Shown one piece after another: positions 52,819-61,742 of a stretch of 64,000 nucleotides of DNA. Under the pieces are notes generated by a model. The model saw nothing but the letters and a program-made list of their open reading frames with translations, was not told the origin of the DNA and ran no database searches. Position 1 is the first letter of the stretch. The number at the start of each line of letters is the position of its first letter. Position numbers and translations under genes: made by a program. Source of the DNA: Asterella californica (lineage: Eukaryota; Streptophyta; Marchantiopsida; Marchantiales; Aytoniaceae); the NCBI GenBank assembly GCA_036924285.1, contig JAYKYS010000012.1:9300001-9364000 (forward strand). The letters run 5' to 3'.

Positions 52819-53122
52819 GATCCATGTTTTTTTCTGCAATTCTAGACACGACTGTTATTTAACAATTACTCGTAAATATTCAGATTTTCACTAGAACTTA
52901 CTATAGAACTTTTACATGAGATTTATGAACAGAAACCGAGCAAAAGTTCCCTAAAGGTGATTGATGGAGCATGCTTATACGGTTCACCAGCTTGGGGTTC
53001 TTGTAACAAGCCTGCAACAAACATGAGTGCAATTTTTGCAAACCGTCTAGAACTGTTTGCTCACGATGTGGTACTTGGCTGGTTAGTTCATAAAATGGGA
53101 CCTGTCTATAATCTAGACATCC

Positions 53123-53207
53123 AGGGCGGTGGCGGAAGAGGCTAGCGCGCCCGTATAAAAGGCTGAGAAGCTGCTGGAGTTCGGGAGTTCGAGTCTTCCC
53201 CGCCTCA
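53123..53207 (+). tRNA. tRNA-like copy 51 (C29, T63)
   Basis: C29 breaks an anticodon-stem pair and T63 gives a G51-U63 wobble; the variable arm reads GGAGTTC. Confidence 0.45.
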
Positions 53208-54344
53208 AAACCTTTTGAGGGAAACCAATTTTCAGCATCTGTACCTACATACTTCTTTATATTTATTCTAGAAATTAAAAATAATATACCTTTATGTTTC
53301 AAAGTAAAATTCCCCCACTGCAGTCCTTAAATGGATCTTAAGGAACATCAACTTCTCTATATTTATTCTAGAAATTAAAAATAATATACCTTTATGTTTC
53401 AAAGTAAAATCCCCCCACTGCAGTCCTTAAATGGATCTTAAGGAACATCAACTTCTCTATATTTATTCTAGAAATTAAAAATAATATATCTTTATATTTC
53501 AAAGTAAAATCCCCCCACTGCAGTCCTTAAATGGATCTTAAAGAACATCAACTTCTTTATATTCATTCTAGAAATTAAAAATAATATACCTTTATGTTTC
53601 AAAGTAAAATTCCCCCACTGCAGTCCTTAAATGGATCTTAAGGAACATCAACTTGTTTATATTTATTGTAGAAATTAAAAATAATATACCTTTATGTTTC
53701 AAAGTAAAATTCCCCCACTGCAGTCCTTAAATGGATCTTAAGGAACATCAACTTTATAGGGAAACCAATTTTGAGCATCTGTACCTACATACTTCTTTAT
53801 ATTTATTCTAGAAATTAAAAATAATATACCTTTATGTTTCAAAGTAAAATTCCCCCACTGCAGTCCATAAATGGATCTTAAGGAACATCAACTTCATAGT
53901 CAGAAACACGAACATGTATAAGAACACCACAAAACTGTTCTTCAAACAGTTTGACATTGGGTTTATTTTCTTTTTTACTTTATTAAATAATATATTGATT
54001 AAACTAATTCTATCGCTCTTGTTACTTTTGTAAACGCGTCGATCCACGTTTTTTTCTGCAATTCTAGACACGACTGTTATTTAACAATTACTCATAAATA
54101 TTCAGATTTTCACTAGAACTTACTATAGAACTTTTACATGAGATTTATGAACAGAAACCGAGCAAAAGTTCTCCAAAGGTGATTGATGGAGCATGCTCAT
54201 ACGGTTCACCAGCTTGGGGTTCTTGTAACAAGCCTGCAACAAACATGAGTGCAATTTTTGCAAACCGTCTAGAACTGTTTGCTCACGATGTGGTACTTGG
54301 CTGGTTAGTTCATAAAATGGGACCTGTCTATAATCTAGACATCC

Positions 54345-54429
54345 AGGGCGGTGGCGGAAGAGGCTAGCGCGCCAGTATAAAAGGCTGAGAAGCTGCTGGA
54401 GGTCGGGAGTTCGAGTCTCCCCCGCCTCA
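54345..54429 (+). tRNA. tRNA-like copy 52 (consensus)
   Basis: Consensus body with the terminator palindrome. Confidence 0.55.
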
Positions 54430-55027
54430 AAACCTTTTGAGGGAAACCAATTTTCAGCATCTGTACCTACATACTTCTTTCTATTTATTCTAGAAATTAA
54501 AAATAATATACCTTTATGTTTCAAAGTAAAAATTCTCCCACTGCAGTCCTTAAATGGATCTTAAGGAACATCAACTTCTCTATATTTATTCTAGAAATTA
54601 AAAATATTATACCTTTATGTTTCAAAGTAAAATCCCCCCACTGCAGTCCTTAAATGGATCTTAAGGAACATCAACTTCTTTATATTCATTCTAGAAGTTA
54701 AAAATAATATACCTTTATGTTTTAAAGTAAAATTCCCCCACTGCAGTCCTTAAATGGATCTTAAGGAACATCAACTTCATAGGGAAACCAATTTTGAGCA
54801 TCTGTACCTACATACTTCTTTATATTTATTCTAGAAATTAAAAATAATATACCTTTATGTTTCAAAGTAAAATTCCCCCACTGCAGTCCTTAAATGGATC
54901 TTAAGGAACATCAACTTCATAGTCAGAAACACGAACATGTATAAGAACACCACAAAACTGTTCTTCAAACAGTTTGACATTGGGTTTATTTTCTTTTTTA
55001 ACTTTATTAAATAACATATTGATTCAA

Positions 55028-55075
55028 CTAATTCTATCGCTCTTGTTACGAAAATAACAAGACCGATAGAATTAG
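55028..55075. other. 21-bp foldback in a rearranged cassette, first copy
   Basis: Arms 55028-55048 and 55055-55075 pair at 20 of 21 positions around CGAAAA. The right arm plus loop is an inverted copy of the adjoining left core (the CTCTTGTTACTTTCGT region) with two substitutions, followed directly by a T-arm remnant. Confidence 0.8.
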
Positions 55076-55076
55076 T

Positions 55077-55101
55077 CGGGAGTTCGAGTCTCCCCCGCCT
55101 C
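55077..55101 (+). pseudogene. T-arm remnant after foldback
   Basis: Only CGGGAGTTCGAGTCTC and the 3' acceptor strand remain, followed by the usual AAACCTTTTGAGG flank. B box present, A box absent. Confidence 0.65.
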
Positions 55102-55839
55102 AAAACCTTTTGAGGGAAACCAGTTTTCAGCATCTTTACCTACATACTTCTTTATATTTATTCTAGAAATTAAAAATAATATACCTTTATGTTTCAAAGT
55201 AAAATTCCCTCACTGCAGTCCTTAAATGGATCTTAAGGAACATCAACTTCATAGGGAAACCAATTTTGAGCATCTGTACCTACATACTTCTTTATATTTA
55301 TTCTAGAAATTAAAAATAATATACCTTTATGTTTCAAAGTAAAATTCCCCCATTGCAGTCCCTAAATGGATCTTAAGGAACATCAACTTCATAGTCAGAA
55401 ACATGAACATGTATAAGAACACCACAAAACTGTTCTTCAAACAGTTTGACATTGGGTTTATTTTCTTTTTTACTTTATTAAATAATATATTGATTAAACT
55501 AATTCTATCGCTCTTGTTACTTTCGTAAACGCGTCGATCCACGTTTTTTTCTGCAATTCTAGACACGAATGTTATTTAATAATTGCTCATAAATATTCAG
55601 ATTTTCACTAGAACTTACTATAGAACTTTTACATGAGATTTGTGAACAGAAACCGAGCAAAAGTTCCCCAAAGGTGATTGATGGAGCATGCTTATACGGT
55701 TCACCAGCTTGGGGTTCTTGTAACAAGCCTGCAACAAACATGAGTGCAATTTTTGCAAACCGTCTAGAACTGTTTGCTCACGATGTGGTACTTGGCTGGT
55801 TAGTTCATAAAATGGGACCTGTCTATAATCTAGACATCC

Positions 55840-55924
55840 AGGGTGGTGGCGGAAGAGGCTAGCGCGCCAGTATAAAAGGCTGAGAAGCTGCTGGAGGTCG
55901 GGAGTTCGAGTCTCCCCCGCCTCA
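55840..55924 (+). tRNA. tRNA-like copy 53 (T5)
   Basis: T5 gives a U5-G68 wobble; otherwise consensus. Confidence 0.55.
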
Positions 55925-56863
55925 AAACCTTTTGAGGGAAACCAATTTTCAACATATGTACCTACATACTTCTTTCTATTTATTCTAGAAATTAAAAATA
56001 ATATACCTTTATGTTTCAAAGTAAAAATTCCCCCACTGCAGTCCTTAAATGGATCTTAAGGAACATCAACTTCTCAATATTTATTCTAGAAATTAAAAAT
56101 AATATACCTTTATGTTTCAAAGTAAAATCCCCCCACTGTAGTCCTTAAATGGATCTTAAGGAACATCAACTTCTTTATATTCATTCTAGAAATTAAAAAT
56201 AATATACCTTTATGTTTCAAAGTAAAATTCCCCCACTGCAGTCCTTAAATGGATCTTAAGGAACATCAACTTCATAGGGAAACCAATTTTGAGCATCTGT
56301 ACCTACATACTTCTTTATATTTATTCTAGAAATTAAAAATAATATACCTTTATGTTTCAAAGTAAAATTCCCCCACTGCAGTCCTTAAATGGATCTTAAG
56401 GAACATCAACTTCATAGTCAGAAACACGAACATGTATAAGAACACCACAAAACTGTTCTTCAAACAGTTTGACATTGGGTTTATTTTCTTTTTTAACTTT
56501 ATTAAATAAGATATTGATTAAACTAATTCTTTCGCTCTTGTTACTTTCGTAAACGCGTCGATCCACGTTTTTTTCTGCAATTCTAGACACGACTGTTATT
56601 TAACAATTACTCATAAATATTCAGATTTTCACTAGAACTTACTATAGAACTTTTACATGAGATTTATGAACAGAAACCGAGCAAAAGTTCCCCAAAGGTG
56701 ATTGATGGAGCATGCTTATACGGTTCACCAGCTTGGGGTTCTTGTAACAAGCCTGCAACAAACATGAGTGCAATTTTTGCAAACCGTCTAGAACTGTTTG
56801 CTCACGATGTGGTACTTGGCTGGTTAGTTCATAAAATGGGACCTGTCTATAATCTAGACATCC

Positions 56864-56948
56864 AGGGCGGTGGCGGAAGAGGCTAGCGCGCCAGTATAAA
56901 AGGCTAAGAAGCTGCTGGAGGTCGGGAGTTCGAGTCTCCCCCGCCTCA
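56864..56948 (+). tRNA. tRNA-like copy 54 (A42)
   Basis: A42 breaks the 28-42 pair of the anticodon stem. Confidence 0.5.
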
Positions 56949-57887
56949 AAACCTTTTGAGGGAAATCAATTTTCAACATCTGTACCTACATACTTCTTTC
57001 TATTTATTCTAGAAATTAAAAATAATATACCTTTATGTTTCAAAGTAAAAATTCCCCCACTGCAGTCCTTAAATGGATCTTAAGGAACATCAACTTCTCA
57101 ATATTTATTCTAGAAATTAAAAATAATATACCTTTATGTTTCAAAGTAAAATCCCCCCACTGTAGTCCTTAAATGGATCTTAAGGAACATCAACTTCTTT
57201 ATATTCATTCTAGAAATTAAAAATAATATACCTTTATGTTTCAAAGTAAAATTCCCCCACTGCAGTCCTTAAATGGATCTTAAGGAACATCAACTTCATA
57301 GGGAAACCAATTTTGAGCATCTGTACCTACATACTTCTTTATATTTATTCTAGAAATTAAAAATAATATACCTTTATGTTTCAAAGTAAAATTCCCCCAC
57401 TGCAGTCCTTAAATGGATCTTAAGGAACATCAACTTCATAGTCAGAAACACGAACATGTATAAGAACACCACAAAACTGTTCTTCAAACAGTTTGACATT
57501 GGGTTTATTTTCTTTTTTAACTTTATTAAATAAGATATTGATTAAACTAATTCTTTCGCTCTTGTTACTTTCGTAAACGCGTCGATCCACGTTTTTTTCT
57601 GCAATTCTAGACACGACTGTTATTTAACAATTACTCATAAATATTCAGATTTTCACTAGAACTTACTATAGAACTTTTACATGAGATTTATGAACAGAAA
57701 CCGAGCAAAAGTTCCCCAAAGGTGATTGATGGAGCATGCTTATACGGTTCACCAGCTTGGGGTTCTTGTAACAAGCCTGCAACAAACATGAGTGCAATTT
57801 TTGCAAACCGTCTAGAACTGTTTGCTCACGATGTGGTACTTGGCTGGTTAGTTCATAAAATGGGACCTGTCTATAATCTAGACATCC

Positions 57888-57972
57888 AGGGCGGTGGCGG
57901 AAGAGGCTAGCGCGCCAGTATAAAAGGCTGAGAAGCTGCTGGAGGTCGGGAGTTCGAGTCTCCCCCGCCTCA
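57888..57972 (+). tRNA. tRNA-like copy 55 (consensus)
   Basis: Consensus body; differs from copy 54 only at position 42 despite the shared 1024-bp period. Confidence 0.55.
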
Positions 57973-58569
57973 AAACCTTTTGAGGGAAACCAATTTTCAA
58001 CATCTGTACCTACATACTTCTTTCTATTTATTCTAGAAATTAAAAATAATATACCTTTATGTTTCAAAGTAAAAATTCTCCCACTGCAGTCCTTAAATGG
58101 ATCTTAAGGAACATCAACTTCTCTATATTTATTCTAGAAATTAAAAATAATATACCTTTATGTTTCAAAGTAAAATCCCCCCACTGCAGTCCTTAAATGG
58201 ATCTTAAGGAACATCAACTTCTCTATATTTATTCTAGAAATTAAAAATAATATACCTTTATGTTTCAAAGTAAAATTCCCCCACTGCAGTCTTTAAATGG
58301 ATCTTAAGGAATATCAACTTCATAGGGAAACCAATTTTGAGCATCTGTACCTACATACTTCTTTATATTTATTCTAGAAATTAAAAATAATATACCTTTA
58401 TGTTTCAAAGTAAAATTCCCCCACTGCAGTCCTTAAATGGATCTTAAGGAACATCAACTTCATAGTCAGAAACACGAACATGTATAAGAACACCACAAAA
58501 CTGTTCTTCAAACAGTTTGACATTGAGTTTATTTTCTTTTTTACTTTATTAAATAATATATTGATTAAA

Positions 58570-58617
58570 CTAATTCTATCGCTCTTGTTACGAAAATAAC
58601 AAGACCGATAGAATTAG
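58570..58617. other. 21-bp foldback in a rearranged cassette, second copy
   Basis: Same arms, loop and junctions as 55028-55075, offset 3542 bp, but the flanking left core differs (GATTAAAC instead of GATTCAAC, one A fewer in the T-run region). Confidence 0.8.
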
Positions 58618-58644
58618 TCGGGAGTTCGAGTCTCCCCCGCCTCA
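58618..58644 (+). pseudogene. T-arm remnant after second foldback
   Basis: Same as the remnant at 55077. Confidence 0.65.
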
Positions 58645-59521
58645 AAACCTTTTGAGGGAAACCAATTTTCAGCATCTGTACCTACATACTTCTTTATATT
58701 TATTCTAGAAATTAAAAATAATATACCTTTATGTTTCAAAGTAAAATTCCCCCACTGCAGTCCTTAAATGGATCTTAAGGAACATCAACTTCATAGGGAA
58801 ACCAATTTTGAGCATCTGTACCTACATACTTCTTTATATTTATTCTAGAAATTAAAAATAATATACCTTTATGTTTCAAAGTAAAATTCCCCCACTGCAG
58901 TCCTTAAATGGATCTTAAGGAACATCAACTTCATAGGGAAACCAATTTTGAGCATCTGTACCTACATACTTCTTTATATTTATTCTAGAAATTAAAAATA
59001 ATATACCTTTTTGTTTCAAAGTAAAATTCCCCCACTGCAGTCCTTAAATGGATCTTAAGGAACATCAACTTCATAGTCAGAAACACGAACATGTATAAGA
59101 ACACCACAAAACTGTTCTTCAAACAGTTTGACATTGGGTTTATTTTCTTTTTTACTTTATTAAATAATATATTGATTAAACTAATTCTATCGCTCTTGTT
59201 ACTTTCGTAAACGCGTCGATCCACGTTTTTTTCTGCAATTCTAGACACGACTGTTATTTAATAATTGCTCATAAATATTCAGATTTTCACTAGAACTTAC
59301 TATAGAACTTTTACATGAGATTTGTGAACAGAAACCAAGCAAAAGTTCCCCAAAGGTGATTGATGGAGCATGCTTATACGGTTCACCAGCTTGGGGTTCT
59401 TGTAACAAGCCTGCAACAAACATGAGTGCAATTTTTGCAAACCGTCTAGAACTGTTTGCTCACGATGTGGTACTTGGCTGGTTAGTTCGTAAAATGGGAC
59501 CTGTCTATAATCTAGACATCC

Positions 59522-59602
59522 AGGGTGGTGGCGGAAGAGGCTAGCGCGCCAGTATAAAAGGCTGAGAAGCTGCTGGAGGTCGGGAGTTCGAGTCTCCCCC
59601 GC
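59522..59602 (+). pseudogene. tRNA-like copy 56, cut by LTR insertion
   Basis: T5 variant. The element is intact through the B box and T stem and stops after CCCCCGC, four bases short of its end, where the LTR begins. The expected terminator is lost; the first TTTT downstream is at 59702-59705 inside the LTR. Confidence 0.8.
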
Positions 59603-59929
59603 TGTCGTGTCGTGGACCGGCTCCTACTTGAAATTCAAACTTCGATACTTGTTGCTCCAAAGACACTCATGAGAAGACAAGCTAGGCCCCAGCTTACGGG
59701 CTTTTGGCACAATCTCAGATCTCCACTTTTATCGCATAGATGGATAGAGCTCGTTGTCAGCTTTCCATGGGCATCTTGTTTATTTCGTTTGGACATCCAG
59801 AGAAGAAGTTATGCGATTCGGAAAAAGGTAAAATCAAGCTAGGCCCCTAGTTACTTGCTGACTGGGTATTTAGGGCTTCAGGCGTTATATCAAACACGCA
59901 AGGGGCCTGCTTCTTATTATTGAGAGTTG

Positions 59930-60850
59930 AACTTCGTACGTACAGACTGTTGCAAGGGGGCTGCTTAAGGGGCTTGCTTGTTCCTGCGACCTGTCGGTGG
60001 ATGTTTTGGAGAATTGGGAAGTCCAATACACGCGCGCAAGGTGTCATCGGGTTCAGATCTGTGCAGGCTACGCACAGGTTAAGACGGTTCTTGAAGAGAC
60101 GGATCGGGGGTTGTGTTCTGGGAGAAATTGAGACGTAGGGAGCAGAATTGGGGTTTTCAGTTACCTGTGAAGGAGAGTTGGACCGTTCGGGCCGTTCCGG
60201 AGTCCAAACTTGCTGTCCTTGGATCCATCGGGATTAGAACAACGAGTTCTTCAGGAAATTGAAGACGATACAAAGTTTTATCGGGCGGTTTGAGAGTTGT
60301 GAGAGAAATTGGCTCGCAGGGAAGCGCTTGCGTCAGGTTTTCATCGCCTGCGACCTGAGATTGGATTGTTCTTCGCGATCGGTGAGCCAAGCTCTTCGTT
60401 CTTGGCGTCTACGCGATCAGGGAGTCCTCATGTACGCATAGGAGAAGACTGTAAGTGAATTGGATTGTTGGTTTGGGTGTGGTGAGCAAATTTGAGCCGC
60501 AGGGAGCCGATTTACGTCAGTTTTTTGTAGCCTGCGACCAAATTTCTCGAGTAGTTTTGCAAGGGGAACTCCAAACGGCTTGTTTGGAGTCTTGTTGGGT
60601 TCAGAGTAGCCAGATCTACCTACCAGCGAAGACGGATATCAGTTTAGACGATCCGTTTGTGCGGTGTGAGCGGTTTTAAGCCGCAGGGAGGAGTTTTTGA
60701 AGGTTCGGTCACCTACGACCGAAAATTAGCGATATCTCAACTATCGGGAGCCGGATCTGAAGGTTTCTTGGGCCAACGGAGTCAGGGAAGGAGACCCTAT
60801 CAACATTTGAAGATCGTTTGGCGAAAGGAGAAAGTTCCCAGATAGGTCTT
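59930..60850 (+). repeat. Five diverged ~182-bp repeats inside the LTR
   Basis: The motif CCTGCGACC or a close variant recurs at 59983, 60164, 60347, 60531 and 60712 (spacings 181, 183, 184, 181). A second anchor, CGCAGGGAG or a variant, recurs at 60134, 60315, 60498 and 60681. The sequence between anchors is strongly diverged. Tandem repeats in U3 often carry enhancer function, but nothing here proves that. Confidence 0.7.
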
Positions 60851-61278
60851 TTTCGGTTCCTTCGCTACAGGTTTCGTCCTTTTGAGTTCGTTAAGGACTT
60901 AGTTGGTTGTGTATGGCTTGTGGTAGCTAGCTTTAGCCAAGAGCTAGTGTGTGGATGTGGTTTGGACTTGGGTTTGGATCGCATGATACTGTTGTGGCTC
61001 TGGTTGTTAGCAAAGAGAAGTTCCTCTTGCTTTGAGCTACGTTTTGGCGATTTCAGACTAGGGTTAAGTTTCAGGGGTTTGTTTTAGGGCTTCTGAAGTA
61101 GGTTACAGACCGCTCTGGTCTTTTCCTCAGTTTTGTGCTGTTTGGAGAAAGAATCGACAGTGTACATACTTTCAGAGTGGTATATATCGCAGCATTCCTT
61201 TTTCGTGGTTGTTCTTCTCTGTCTTGTCTCTGTTTGGCACACAGCATCTCCACAGCCAGGAACCTCGCGTTTTCCTGG

Positions 61279-61318
61279 ACAGGCGCCGTGCGTGATTTGC
61301 AACTCGCACGGCGCCTGT
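61279..61318. other. Perfect 14-bp inverted repeat in the LTR
   Basis: ACAGGCGCCGTGCG (61279-61292) and its exact complement (61305-61318) flank a 12-nt spacer. It is GC-rich in a mixed-composition context and lies 36 bp upstream of a TATA box. It could be a protein-binding dyad or an RNA hairpin. Confidence 0.75.
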
Positions 61319-61353
61319 TTCTTTTAGGGCTGAAACCCGAAGATGAAGCATCA

Positions 61354-61360
61354 TATAAAA
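61354..61360 (+). promoter_or_regulatory. Candidate LTR TATA box
   Basis: TATAAAA about 300 bp before the LTR end, a sensible place for U3/R transcription start. An alternating AT tract at 61516-61533 is a weaker alternative. Confidence 0.4.
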
Positions 61361-61661
61361 TGGATGAAAATATTTGTGCGATTTTTTGGGCCCTGGGAAA
61401 GTGGGTGGAGAACGCGCCCTTTTTTCTCATCAAGCGCCACGGGGAAAGAACAGAGAATTTTCGAAGATCGATTATATTGGCTTTGTTCAACCACCGCAAT
61501 TTTTAAAATTAGAACATTATATATATATATATACATGGCAATTCATATAGATTGCTTACGGGCCAGATAGATATATATTTTTTGTTCTTTTATTTATTTA
61601 TTTATCTCTCCTTTGGCGTTGGCTTAACCTTCAAGATCCTTCACGCACAAAATATCCGACA

Positions 61662-61742
61662 CGATACGATGGTGAACTCGACGTGAAGGTCTGGGGTGGA
61701 GATTTCTTCTGTGTGTGAACTTTGAAGAAGAGATTGGCAATC
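61662..61742 (+). other. Retrotransposon 5' leader
   Basis: A short stretch between the LTR and gag ATG holding the primer-binding site. No other signal was recognised. Confidence 0.5.
61670..61687 (+). other. Primer-binding site, tRNA-Trp type
   Basis: TGGTGAACTCGACGTGAA is complementary to the 3' end of plant tRNA-Trp(CCA), including the added CCA, at 17 of 18 positions (T instead of C at the ninth). The animal tRNA-Trp end as I recall it fits less well. Reverse transcription would start here, 3-8 bp after the LTR end. Confidence 0.8.

Larger units (their letters stand above)
44500..55830. repeat. Irregular array segment with scattered rearranged cassettes
   Basis: Nine full cassettes (tRNA-like at 45247, 46271, 47427, 48205, 49315, 50845, 51967, 53123 and 54345) plus two broken ones near 50150 and 55028. 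Three left cores (44.9, 47.85 and 50.5 kb) share 'ATATATGGATT' in place of the usual 'ATATATTGATT', a marker of related copies dispersed over 5.6 kb. Confidence 0.8.
55840..58911. repeat. 1024-bp period monomer run
   Basis: tRNA-like elements at 55840, 56864 and 57888 are spaced exactly 1024 bp. The first two monomers share 'CTTCTCAATATTT' (56.07 and 57.10 kb) and 'CCACTGTAGTCC' (56.13 and 57.16 kb), marking them as a direct duplication. A rearranged cassette with a foldback follows at 58570. Confidence 0.8.
1..59602. repeat. Complex tandem array of tRNA-like cassettes in a minisatellite
   Basis: The whole stretch is built from three parts: 100/140-bp subrepeats, a ~543-bp cassette, and the 85-bp tRNA-like element that closes each cassette. 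The window opens inside the array and the array is cut at 59602 by an LTR. Distances between successive tRNA-like elements include 784, 908, 923, 1008, 1024, 1063, 1156, 1265 and 1687 bp. Most equal 784 plus sums of about 100 and 140, allowing for a recurrent 15-bp deletion. No intron-like or protein-gene structure was found. Known families: tRNA-gene tandem arrays and tRNA-bearing satellites occur in eukaryotes, but I do not recognise this repeat. Near-identical multi-kb blocks mean the assembled copy number could be wrong. Confidence 0.95.
59603..61661 (+). mobile_element. 5' LTR of a Ty3/gypsy-like retrotransposon
   Basis: Starts TGTCGTGTCG exactly where the array sequence breaks. The proposed end at 61661 gives TG...CA with a 5-bp inverted repeat (TGTCG/CGACA), leaving 8 bp before the primer-binding site. 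An alternative end at 61666 gives a 10-bp inverted repeat with one mismatch (CGACACGATA) but ends TA. Length is about 2.06 kb, long for an LTR. The region has no long reading frame. The 3' LTR is outside the window, so neither boundary nor age can be confirmed here. Confidence 0.75.

Noticed and set aside
1..59602. CRISPR array
   Set aside because: Repeats are long, unequal and without unique spacers; the context is eukaryotic.
1..59602. Ribosomal DNA spacer or telomeric repeats
   Set aside because: No rRNA gene sequence and no TTTAGGG or similar short repeat was seen.
59602..59602. True end of the array at 59602
   Set aside because: The break is inside a tRNA-like element exactly at a TG LTR start, so it is an insertion point, and the array may continue after the element.
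61516..61606. AT and TTTA microsatellites as functional promoter elements
   Set aside because: They are simple low-complexity tracts; the TATAAAA at 61354 is a better candidate, and nothing else supports them.
59603..61661. Short open frames in the LTR (up to about 140 codons)
   Set aside because: They overlap on both strands, have no recognisable domains and lie in a region explained as LTR with internal repeats.
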